Shown here one piece after another: positions 10,213 through 19,073 of a stretch of 25,036 nt of DNA (position 1 is the stretch's first letter; every line of letters begins with the position of its first letter). This DNA is from Oopsacas minuta (taxonomy: Eukaryota; Porifera; Hexactinellida; Lyssacinosida; Leucopsacidae): NCBI GenBank assembly GCA_024704765.1, contig JAKMXF010000067.1, forward strand, positions 1 to 25,036, in the 5' to 3' direction. The notes under the pieces were generated by a model, which did not search any database, had not been told where the DNA came from, and saw nothing but the letters and a program-made list of their open reading frames with translations. The position numbers and the translations under genes are program-made.

Positions 10213-11253
10213 ATTAATATAGCTAGCATTGATATAATTACAGTCAAAATGTGGAGAATCTAATACAACTCTGTTTTCATCAAATGGTAGAATGTTTTTG
10301 ATTGGATTCTTTTGCAAATTTTCCTTTTTCGATGCATCGTCACTTTCTGGTACAACAGCGTTCTTAGAATCTTTATTTAATTTTTGAAATTCTACAGAAA
10401 ATAATGAATCATTTCCTATTCCAGATTCTACATACTGTTGATACATTGTAGGGAATTCTTTTATTGGTATGAATTTAGCTGTGAATTTGCTTTCTTCCTT
10501 TACAGAATTCATGGGTGTGTATTCTTCATAAGTCAGGACTTCCTTCATTTCTATATAACCTCTTTTCTCTTTTTTTTGTTACATTTTGGTGTGGAATATT
10601 TGACAAATTTGCATAACCTCGTTCATTAGGATTAGTGGGTGCGTCTAGAGTAGTTAACGATGTCTCATCTATTGTCATATACTCAGGGTTTGTATTTACT
10701 GAGAGATCTATGTACTCTTTAGATTGTGGATTGATCTCCGATAGAATAGTATAATCAGGATTACTTTCGTCACCTATTATATTGGATCGGGAGGGTTTAG
10801 GACACTGAGATAGTTTTCCCTTTGTTGGTCTTCTTTTCTTTATGTATAGAAAGATGAATATTGGAACTAGAATAATTGTAGTTACAATTATACATGTGAT
10901 CAATAATAGCATAATGATTATTATCGGTACCAGTGCACTGTTTGTTACTGATTCTGTTAGAGTTAGTATAGTAATATGTGCTGTGGTATATTCCACGCCA
11001 GAACTTGTAGAGCGAAACAATGAGAAAGTCTCGTTAAACTTAGAAGGCATTTCAGATATGCTATATGTAGATGTAATGATTATATTATTTACATTTGCAA
11101 TCATCCATACACATACAGGTAGGCTGCAGGTTAACGTAATATCCTTTGTTCCTTGAAGTATACTGATTACTTGTGGAGATGGAAATAATTCATTACTAAT
11201 ATCACTTGTGGTAAAGGTGTACCCTTCATAACTGATTGTTACTTCTACTGTAT
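10213..11253 (-). CDS. Membrane-span, tyrosine-motif tail and PTP N-terminus exon
   Basis: After acceptor tttacag|AT the exon encodes an extracellular part with one Ig-like C..C-V-W core, the membrane span (10933..10841), and a tail with tyrosines in Y-T-I-L (10753), Y-I-D-L (10714), Y-M-T-I (10681), Y-A-N-L (10615), Y-I-E-M (10557) and Y-T-P-M (10521). The last two are YxxM, the class bound by PI3K p85 SH2 domains. The PTP domain begins near 10470 (I-P-I-K-E-F..F-S-V-E-F-Q-K-L) and has K-N-P-I-K-N-I-L-P-F-D-E-N-R-V in place of the canonical KNRYxNILPYDxxRV, so the substrate-recognition Tyr is missing. Reading from tail to PTP needs a one-base shift at the A8 run (10570-10577). Confidence 0.75.
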
Positions 11254-12958
11254 CTGTAAACATATGATAGATAATTTAATGATTTAATATATAATATCAA
11301 CAAACCTTTGATTGCTAGCTGGAGACTTCCTAGAGAAGTTACTGGACTCATCCTATAAAACGAAGTTAAGGTATGCAAACCTGCTCCCACATTGGAGAAT
11401 ACTGCACTCAACACCACTGGATTCGGATACTCAATGCTGTAATTCTTATTGTCATCATATTTAACAGTGTCTGTTGTCCAAAGTATTATGTTATCCGAAC
11501 TACTTTTACTAGAATAGTAGAGCTTTGAAATAGTATCACTCACTGAATAATTAACTTGTATATTCTTTTCCAAGTTCGATACAACTAGATAGAGACAAAT
11601 ACATGATATTCATTATATATTAAATATTGTTACCACCATACCTGTTACTGAATCAATATTGATTTGTATGACGCAGACTTCTTCCCCATCCCAGTTTGTA
11701 ACATACAATTTATACAATCCAGCATTCTGTGACGTAATACCTGGAATTATTATAGTAACTGTTGGATCATTTCCATCTGGGAGTAACCATTTCCCCTCCA
11801 CATTCTTTGAAATTACAATGTCTATTACACCAACAGAAATGTTTAGAGTTTTCATGGTTGGATAAAGTGCTGAAAAACTCTCAATAGTATTGTCACCATA
11901 TCTGACAATTATTTGTGGTACTAGAAAAAAATATGTATGTTACAATATAGTGTAATGATATACAAGTCGTATCAGTACCTATAAAACGGATGAGGTTTGT
12001 TGAAATTTCAGGCCCATTTCTCGAACAACTAGTACTATAGTTCTCTGCTGACGAAATATCAATCATACTGGCTATATTGATAGGATTGGGTAGAGTAGCA
12101 CTACCCTCCCCAATTGACCATTCTAATAGAGACAAACTACCGCCATCCATAGGATCACATAGTACTAATACATCCTGTCTGTCTAGTCCTACTATATAGT
12201 TGTATGTAGTTCCTGATATTGCAACTAGATGGGAGATTAGAATTATACATAGTTTAACTAATCAAAGAGTACCAAATATGCTGACCTGTTGTTAAGGATG
12301 CATCATATAACCCAATCGTATAAGTTAATGAATTGGCTTGACACTGATAATAACCTTGTTTGGTAATATCAACTGCTAGCTAACTCAATCCTACTTCTGT
12401 ACTACTATATGTTGCTATAAGTACCTCACTATCTGATAAATCTGAGTTTTCTGAAAAAGTCCATACGATATCAGTACTCTCTTCTCTTCCACAGGCTAGC
12501 GTATGTGGGGTGAACAAAAAAGTGTTTTTTCTAATTGTTTCAAAGTCTAATCTTCCATTTGTAAGTTGTCCAAATCCTCCAACTAAACCATAATATTGAT
12601 TATTTCCTGAAACGACTGGCATAATATATATATGGCATAATATTCCTGACCTGTTGTTACAGATGAAAGTCTTTTACATAGAAAAGCATTTAGCATTGTT
12701 CCACAGTCCACACTCCTCCAACTACCCTCTCCAGCTCTGATTATTTCAACACAATCTTCATTACTAAAAGATGGTTCACTCCCCGTCCAGTTTGTATGAC
12801 TATAAACTGAACCATCAGTCCAGATATATGTTCCCTCTACACTCCTATCATTCAATCCTATCCAGCAATTACTCACTGTATCAGGGATAATAGTGTATAA
12901 GTAATTATTCTCTCTCTCTGTAGTAATACTAGTCAAGTCACCACCCCATACAGCACAA
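10213..12958 (-). CDS. CTLD-Ig receptor with tyrosine-rich tail and PTP domain (pseudophosphatase), partial at both ends
   Basis: Exons in order: CTLD-B (12958..12651, 5' end in the gap), Ig1 (12606..12286), Ig2 (12224..11979), Ig3 (11920..11642), Ig4 (11584..11306), and a last exon (11253..10213) holding a further Ig-like segment, a membrane span (10933..10841, ending at KKRR), six YxxPhi motifs, and the first part of a PTP domain (from I-P-I-K-E-F to N-Y-I-N-A-S-Y-I-N). All inner exons are phase 1-1 and all have GT/AG borders. Two lesions are present: TAG at 12382..12380 in Ig1 where the paralogue has TGG, and a one-base excess in an A8 run at 10577..10570 that shifts frame before the PTP domain. 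Either they mark a pseudogene or they are base errors. The PTP core is probably continued by the exons at 17631-18182 or 18184-18747. The architecture predicts a type I surface receptor. Confidence 0.75.
11306..12224 (-). CDS. Ig2, Ig3 and Ig4 exons of the receptor
   Basis: Ig2 (12224..11979, 82 codons) contains V-L-V-L-C-D-P...L-L-E-W-S and a late S-C-S-R. Ig3 (11920..11642, 93 codons) contains G-K-W-L-L-P and N-A-G-L-Y-K-L-Y, keeping the D/N-x-G-x-Y turn but lacking the usual cysteine pair. Ig4 (11584..11306, 93 codons) contains I-I-L-W-T-T-D and G-A-G-L-H-T-L. These are divergent Ig-like folds; two of three lack canonical disulphide cysteines. Introns are 54-66 bp long. Ig2 and Ig3 pair with the plus-strand exons at 23433 and 23729. 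Confidence 0.65.
12286..12606 (-). CDS. Ig1 exon of the receptor, with in-frame stop
   Basis: A 321-nt phase 1-1 exon. The Ig pattern is T-L-A-C..D-I-V-W-T-F...G-Y-Y-Q-C. The codon at 12382..12380 is TAG; the plus-strand paralogue at 23080-23376 has TGG (Trp) in the aligned place (G-L-S-W-L-V-V). A single G-to-A change explains it. The rest of the exon remains open and in frame. Confidence 0.7.
12651..12958 (-). CDS. CTLD-B exon of the receptor, 5' end in gap
   Basis: Encodes C-A-V-W-G-G-D-L-T-S-I near the gap, then N-C-W-I-G-L-N-D, Y-I-W-T-D-G-S, N-W-T-G-S-E-P-S..E-D-C-V-E-I, S-W-R-S-V-D-C and F-L-C-K-R: a full CTLD core. The calcium motif is altered (EPS instead of EPN; WRS instead of WND), so classical mannose-type binding is not expected. 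The first 86 bases next to the gap (12873-12958) are identical to 1-86. The donor is ACAACAG|GTCAGG. Confidence 0.8.
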
Positions 12959-13903
12959 NNNNNNNNNNNNNNNNNNNNNNNNNNNNNNNNNNNNNNNNNN
13001 NNNNNNNNNNNNNNNNNNNNNNNNNNNNNNNNNNNNNNNNNNNNNNNNNNNNNNNNNNNNNNNNNNNNNNNNNNNNNNNNNNNNNNNNNNNNNNNNNNNN
13101 NNNNNNNNNNNNNNNNNNNNNNNNNNNNNNNNNNNNNNNNNNNNNNNNNNNNNNNNNNNNNNNNNNNNNNNNNNNNNNNNNNNNNNNNNNNNNNNNNNNN
13201 NNNNNNNNNNNNNNNNNNNNNNNNNNNNNNNNNNNNNNNNNNNNNNNNNNNNNNNNNNNNNNNNNNNNNNNNNNNNNNNNNNNNNNNNNNNNNNNNNNNN
13301 NNNNNNNNNNNNNNNNNNNNNNNNNNNNNNNNNNNNNNNNNNNNNNNNNNNNNNNNNNNNNNNNNNNNNNNNNNNNNNNNNNNNNNNNNNNNNNNNNNNN
13401 NNNNNNNNNNNNNNNNNNNNNNNNNNNNNNNNNNNNNNNNNNNNNNNNNNNNNNNNNNNNNNNNNNNNNNNNNNNNNNNNNNNNNNNNNNNNNNNNNNNN
13501 NNNNNNNNNNNNNNNNNNNNNNNNNNNNNNNNNNNNNNNNNNNNNNNNNNNNNNNNNNNNNNNNNNNNNNNNNNNNNNNNNNNNNNNNNNNNNNNNNNNN
13601 NNNNNNNNNNNNNNNNNNNNNNNNNNNNNNNNNNNNNNNNNNNNNNNNNNNNNNNNNNNNNNNNNNNNNNNNNNNNNNNNNNNNNNNNNNNNNNNNNNNN
13701 NNNNNNNNNNNNNNNNNNNNNNNNNNNNNNNNNNNNNNNNNNNNNNNNNNNNNNNNNNNNNNNNNNNNNNNNNNNNNNNNNNNNNNNNNNNNNNNNNNNN
13801 NNNNNNNNNNNNNNNNNNNNNNNNNNNNNNNNNNNNNNNNNNNNNNNNNNNNNNNNNNNNNNNNNNNNNNNNNNNNNNNNNNNNNNNNNNNNNNNNNNNN
13901 NNN
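12959..13903. other. Assembly gap (945 N)
   Basis: Unsequenced run. It interrupts a CTLD-B exon on its left side. The sequence on its right (13904 onward) shows no CTLD homology. Confidence 0.99.
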
Positions 13904-14099
13904 TGGTAAAAATTGTTCAATCCGATTGGAAATTTCAATCTGGGGTAACTCGCCTACGTAGAATTCAAATATCAAGTCAGAAATTATAGATTCTTAATAG
14001 GCTTTGAATTACCACATATTTTGATTATCAATAATTATCTAATAATTATTATAATTAACACCTTCAAAAAAGTGTAAATCGAAAATATTTTTTTGAAAT

Positions 14100-14238
14100 T
14101 CTTGAAAAACATATGTTATTCTATACAAATTACTAGATAGCAGCTACGAATATAGACTACACAATATATAGGAGCGGGAAAGAGTATACAATTTATGACA
14201 ATATATTTGTGTGGTCGAATACTTTTGTCCCCTGACTG
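14100..14238 (-). mobile_element. Tc1/mariner-like transposon end
   Basis: Read on the minus strand from 14238 it begins TA-flanked CAGTCAGGGGACAAAAGTAT, the form typical of Tc1-like terminal repeats. The 141-bp block 14100-14240 matches 21484-21624 in inverted orientation with only three mismatches, and the similarity stops at the TA on the outer side. The rest of the element lies toward or in the gap; no transposase is visible. Confidence 0.6.
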
Positions 14239-14679
14239 TAGATTATCATTCTTATGTATACTTATTTCGAGAAGATAGCAAGGTGTTCGGGCTTTACCAA
14301 TCCAGTCAGAGGCTCTGGGAACTGATTTCAGTTGGTCAGATTGATCTATACAATATACATGGCAAAAGCACTCTTCGACTGGTTGGAGGGGGATCCAGGA
14401 TACGAACAAGTCTGCTGAGTTAGAATTGAGAGTGTAGTATTTCGACAATAAGCAGGACCGACTTAACTATGCGACAAAGGGACAGCTGCCTTAGGACTCT
14501 TGTATAATTACGGGGCTCTCGTGAATTTAATTGCGTTTTAATAGTATAGATATTGTCCCAATGCTGGTCATTGCCCATTAGACGATCACTTTTAGTTTTG
14601 TAGAATATCAATAATTTATTATTACAGACCAGTAATCAAGTAATCAGTTATAAAGGAGTGAGCTCCAAATAGCACCGTT

Positions 14680-15415
14680 CCTATTTTGGAAAGCGAGACT
14701 TGGACACGCTCCATTTTTGGAGGAGCGCACACATTGGAGCGAGCTCCCATTAAGTACAATTTACAGAATTCAGTGAAATTTTGCATAAAATTCAGTTCTT
14801 GTGATAAAAGTGGATGATGGGATACTTTTTCATAATTTACTTATATATAATAATTGATTGAAATGGTTTGACAGATATTTAGCAATTTCCTGAATACAGT
14901 ATTTATTCTAATAGTAGCCGGGACAATTATATACTTTAACCCCCTCCTTAGGGGGGGGTGCGAATGTTCGAATGAAGTGATTAGGTAGGTACTAGGTAGG
15001 TATTCATTTTATCCGCACTAAATAGAGTATTGCCATTAGTATTTACATTAACTTACTATTTGAAGAAATAAGTTTCGCTAGGGTACTGGGTAAACACCTT
15101 CCTATACTTGTACCCTCCATATCGTTGTTTATTTCCCTTGAGTATACGTCTTGTGAGTCTTGTGTGTGTAGTGTATGTATTACAGTCTAGTGTTTATAAT
15201 TCGACTTATTAACAATTCGAGGTAGGCGATTATTCGGGGTAGGCCGATTATTAATTTCAACCCCCAAAAAGGGGGGATTACTTGAATAGGGGCTACTATT
15301 CGAATAAATACAGTATACAATGGTTGAATTCAACCCTGATGCTGTATAATACAAATCTAATGAAAAGTAGCAAGATTGGAGCGCGGAGCGGGAAGGCTCT
15401 CCAAAAATGAGGAAC
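14680..15415. repeat. Imperfect inverted repeat enclosing the mariner-like MITE
   Basis: GTTCCTATTTTGGAAAGCGA at about 14680 resembles the reverse complement of about 15378-15415 (GTTCCTCATTTTTGGAGAGC...CGCTCC). The pair brackets the element 14897-15313, which suggests an older element that was later invaded. The similarity is partial. Confidence 0.35.
14897..15313. mobile_element. Mariner-like MITE with TA target duplication
   Basis: Terminal inverted repeats of about 24 bp: left CAGTATTTATTCTAATAGTA, right (reverse complement) CTGTATTTATTCGAATAGTA, both followed by GCC and both flanked by TA. Further inverted G/C runs lie inside (CCCCCTCCTTAGGGGG on the left, CCCCCAAAAAGGGGGG on the right). 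It is 417 bp with no coding capacity. TA flanks point to the Tc1/mariner/pogo superfamily. Confidence 0.65.
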
Positions 15416-16047
15416 ATTTAATGTTCTGCAAGTAATGCCTGAAAATTTTCAACTAATACTGTATTCGTCAGGACTGCCAAAGCTAGTAATAAAATATGAT
15501 AGATGTATGTTAAAATTCCATCCAATTTCATAAAAATGGTTATGTGAATCCTGTAAAGGTAATATGTACGTAATATACGTATTAAGGTTAGGTATTTATA
15601 GTGAGTAGCGCATGCACTGAATATGAGTGAAGGGTAATTATGTAAAAATTATGTCTCAACAGCTGAAATAGCACGTAGGGGGTATTTAGAGTTAATCCGT
15701 CAAAGTTCTCCCACAATTATGTGAATAGCTTTCAAAACACACTATAACAACAAATAGGTTAGTAATTAGGGTTAATACATAAGAATTTATACATAAAAAG
15801 GCCTCCACAGGGTAAATATACATAAATAAATGCAATAGATTTGCTACTCATATGTAGCGTATGCGCTACATATGAAATACATTGTTTTATTTAATTTGAC
15901 TATAATCTTGAATCGTTACAATTTACATACGAAACCTTCAATGTTATTAATCCAATCAGCTGTACATTCCCGAACAAACAGTAAGATATAACAAACTAAG
16001 AGTAAATACTGTAAATACAATACTCGGAAACAAATTGAAACAGAATA

Positions 16048-16231
16048 CAGTGAAACTTCATTTATACGAACACTAACGGACGGTCAAAAGTTGTCCGCCT
16101 TATCCAGAGTTTGTACTAACCGGAGTAAAACCAATTGAATAAGCATTATAGGGAACTGATTTTGTGTGATTATCTGTTCGTTTAATCTGGTAATTCATAG
16201 TAACCATGTTAGTATTAATGAAATTCCACTG
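16048..16231. mobile_element. Pogo/Tigger-like MITE (184 bp)
   Basis: Left end TA|CAGTGAAACTTCATTTATAC, right end (reverse complement) TA|CAGTGGAATTTCATTAATAC. CAGTGrAA.TTC.TTTATACGAA is the typical terminal repeat of pogo/Tigger elements, and TA duplication fits. There is no coding capacity. It sits just outside the left arm of the large inverted repeat. Confidence 0.7.
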
Positions 16232-16271
16232 TATTTCTCAAATCCAGCAAAATCTTTTGTCCTGATAAGCA

Positions 16272-18182
16272 AGTAGAATATGAAACTGATTCGCATACAA
16301 CCATAACTATCATTAAACATGTCTCATTGTCTATTTATAACACAAGAATATACAAATAGAATATATGTATAACAATTAAAACAAGAAACTTAATAGAAAA
16401 GTATTCACAAAATGCTAGAACATCACGATGTAAATTAGAGATGAATAGAACAATATTCATTTAGGAGAGAATAGCAAGTTGTATAACATGCCTATAAGAA
16501 GAATAGATAGTAGTAATATAGTAAGAAGAATTGGCACAAGGTGTTATAGATGGACTCGCGTTCTGTTGAAATTATTGTTACTTATCGAATATAATATGGA
16601 AACATTCAAACTAGTGACACAAGATAATACTAGATAATTGACCTGGTAAAATTGATGGCATTGGTGAACTTACAGGAGAAGTTTTATCCTGACGAATACG
16701 TGGTAAAAACTTTAGAGCTCAATCATAAATACTTTCCGGAATATTTAGTATCTTGGCTAGTACTTCCTAATTTGTCCTCAAACCACCTACCCATAAGGGC
16801 AAAGTACATTTCAGTAGACACATTATTAGTAAATTGATCTTATATCAATTATTGTTTACAACATGAGGTACACATGTAATGGTCATATTTGTAAATGTTT
16901 TTATGGTACTTGCAGCAAATGTAAACTTTACCCAAATCCTGTAAAGCAGATTTTGGCCGCAGAGAGGGAATACCCATGAGATATGTCATAAATTGTCACT
17001 ATATTGATAGGCATCAATCATGCTATAAAGTTTTAAAATAAATAGACTATTTCCGCTTATAGGTAATGGAATTTCTATAATATTTGCAATAAATGATATT
17101 TTATCTTCCTCGATTTCCCAGGAACTTTTCAGCTGACATTTTCGCCTGACTAAGAATGCAGAACTCGGCCTGTATACCAGCTAGATTCAAAAACTCAACC
17201 GTTTGGATAGATCTCTGTCTGTATGAAATTGTCTCGTGCGCTTTATCAATTTTGATAGCGGAATTTCAAACTTTTTATCCATAATGTTGTCGCGAATATT
17301 ACTGAAATTTGGAATCTACACTGTGGTCCAGATTCGAAATAAAAATTCAGAAACATCCGAACACAGGAACAAGTAAAGTACTGTAGTGTATGATTATTAC
17401 TATGTCTAACTATTCCCTTGAATATATAGGTATTAGAGACATAGATAATCAATTAGAAAAATATTCTAGGAATCAAGATTGAAAACTGAAACTGAGGAAC
17501 TAAATACGAATCTCAGAAATTTGATATATTTAGTTGTGTGAAATCATTAAAGTGTGAAAGTATATCGTCAAAACAATAAAATTTCTACAAACGATGACAA
17601 GAATGTATATGACAGTTAGAAAAGACTTACCAAGGTAGGAACCATGTTCATTCTCTGTCTACGTAAGTCCTTAACAGCATTGAAGATATTAATAGATTTT
17701 CTTATGTTAAGATCTCTAATGGAATTCAACACTGTTATTATTATGCCAGTCTTAGAGATACCATCTTCACAATGTATGATTATAGAAACAGTATTTGAGT
17801 CTTGTTTCTGTTTCAGAATTTTGTTGAGAAGTACGATAACACATAACGAATCATGTACAGTGCCATCTTCATTCCATATTGGAGAAATACACTGAGTGAA
17901 TGAGTGTTCCTTTCCTGTTAAAGTATTCTTCAAACATATTTCCTGTTTCACAAATGCATTCGTTTCAGTAGAATTGATCAAAGTAGAAACAAAAGATTCA
18001 CAATTGAAAAGTTCATCCTTCTTAGGCCAGTAGCAGACATGATTAGATATTCCACTGAGTATCTTAGCTTTCTCCTTTCTCGTAGTCAGCATTATCACCA
18101 TACTAGCTTCTGTTTGATAGATCATTTGTAGGAAATCTAGATGTGTCTCTTTAGTTGGATTGATGGTAGCAATGAATTGATA
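16272..18182 (-). repeat. Left arm of large inverted repeat
   Basis: About 1.9 kb that matches 18184-20348 in reverse complement, from AGTAGAATATGAAACTGATT at 16272 to the PTP exon adjoining 18183. Identity is high in the PTP exon and at the outer end (16272-16520 against 20100-20348), and lower with indels in the middle (16600-17500). Confidence 0.8.
17631..18182 (-). CDS. PTP catalytic-core exon, degenerate (left copy)
   Basis: A 184-codon exon cut at its 5' end by the N at 18183, ending at CCTTG|GTAAGT. It starts Y-Q-F-I-A-T-I-N-P-T-Q-E-T-H-L-D-F and aligns with PTPs through M-I-Y-Q-T-E-A-S-M-V-I-M-L-T, I-W-N-E-D-G (WPD loop position), H-C-E-D-G-I-S-K-T-G (P-loop position) and L-R-R-Q-R-M-N-M-V-P-T. 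The nucleophile Cys remains, but the invariant P-loop Arg is Lys, the WPD Asp motif is absent, and Q in the Q-loop (MVQT) is Pro. It should be catalytically inactive. It is about 85-90% identical in protein to the right copy by eye, and open throughout. Confidence 0.75.
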
Positions 18183-18183
18183 N
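18183..18183. other. Single N at the centre of the inverted repeat
   Basis: The two PTP exons meet head to head here within about 12 bases. A contig join in inverted orientation, or a true palindrome, would both look like this. Confidence 0.8.
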
Positions 18184-18747
18184 TATATTAATGATTATCA
18201 ATTCATTGCTACCATCAATCCAACTCAAGAGACACATCTAGATTTCCTACAAATGATCTATCAAACAGAAGCTAGTATGGTGATAATGCTAACTACAAGA
18301 AAGGAAAAAGCTAAGATACTCAGTGGGATATCTAATCGTGTTTGTTACTGGCCAAAAAAGGATAAACCTATCAATAGTGAACCTTTTGTATCTACTTTGA
18401 TCAATTCTACTGAAACGAATGCATTTGTGAAACAGGAAATCTCTTTGAAGAATACTTTAGCAGGGAAGGAACACTCATTTACTCAGTGTATTTCTCCACT
18501 ATGGAATGAAGATGGTACATTGAATGATGTATTATCTGCAATCGCCCTTCTGATTAGAATTATGAAACAGAAACAAGGCTCAAATAATGTTCCTATAATA
18601 ATACATTGTGAAGATGGTATCTCTAAGACTGGCATCATGATGACAGTGTTGAATTCTATTAAAGAACTTAACATGAGAAAATCTATTAACATCTTCAATG
18701 CTGTTAAGAACTTGCGTAGACAGAGAATGAACATGGTTCCTACCTTG
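18184..18747 (+). CDS. PTP catalytic-core exon, degenerate (right copy)
   Basis: A 188-codon open exon ending CCTTG|GTAAGT in phase 0. It begins Y-I-N-D-Y-Q-F-I-A-T, so it overlaps in sequence with the cut PTP at 10213 (...S-Y-I-N): TATATTAAT is shared and the protein continues sensibly. Catalytic motifs are altered as in the left copy: L-W-N-E-D-G for WPD, H-C-E-D-G-I-S-K-T-G with Lys for Arg, and M-V-P-T for MVQT. The exon is intact and the differences from the left copy are mostly replacements that keep the fold, so the domain seems to be under constraint without catalysis. It is the best candidate for the missing 3' part of the receptor at 10213-12958. Confidence 0.75.
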
Positions 18748-18937
18748 GTAAGTATTATCTAACTGTCATATACATTCCTGTCCTCATTTGTAAGAAAATA
18801 TATTGTTTTTACGATATATTTCAATGATTTCATACTACTAAATATAGAGAATTACTGAAATTCGTTTTGGATTTAGTTTTCAATCCAAATTCCTTAAGTG
18901 TTTGCAATCCCATTTTGATCAGTATTTCTATACCTAC

Positions 18938-19073
18938 CTGTCCTACGGAGAGTATTCCCTACAATACTAATACTTGTTCCAGTCTTCGGATGTTTTTGAA
19001 GTAATGACTTCAAAACTGCCCAGCATTCCAAAAATTCGATAATATTTTTATGTAACATTATGGGTAAACGTTT
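18938..19073 (-). CDS. Possible death-fold exon (C-terminal half)
   Basis: Between a possible acceptor (aaattag|AAACG) and the donor GGACAG|GTAGGT lies an open stretch encoding I-E-F-L-E-C-W-A-V-L-K-S-L-L, then K-H-P-K-T-G-T-S-I-S-I-V-G-N-T-L-R-R. The W..L...L..h....T...lv..LRr pattern resembles the last helices of a death domain. The matching part of the left arm (about 17310-17390, plus) keeps Q-K-H-P-N-T-G-T-S but soon hits a stop, so it has decayed. The exon is antisense to the PTP exon. Family assignment is tentative. Confidence 0.35.

Larger units (their letters stand above)
14241..16047. other. Gene-free, transposon-rich stretch
   Basis: Apart from the elements listed separately, no coding exon was recognised. 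It contains GC-richer patches (14660-14760, 14940-14960, 15235-15295) that belong to inverted-repeat structures. Confidence 0.5.

Noticed and set aside
12583-13975. Long minus-strand frames of 345 and 451 codons
   Set aside because: Most of the length is the N gap. Only the CTLD-B part (12651-12958) is real; the residues right of the gap have no link to it.
16652-16837. 61-codon plus-strand frame
   Set aside because: The inverted copy near 19730-19990 does not keep the frame, so it is not under coding constraint.
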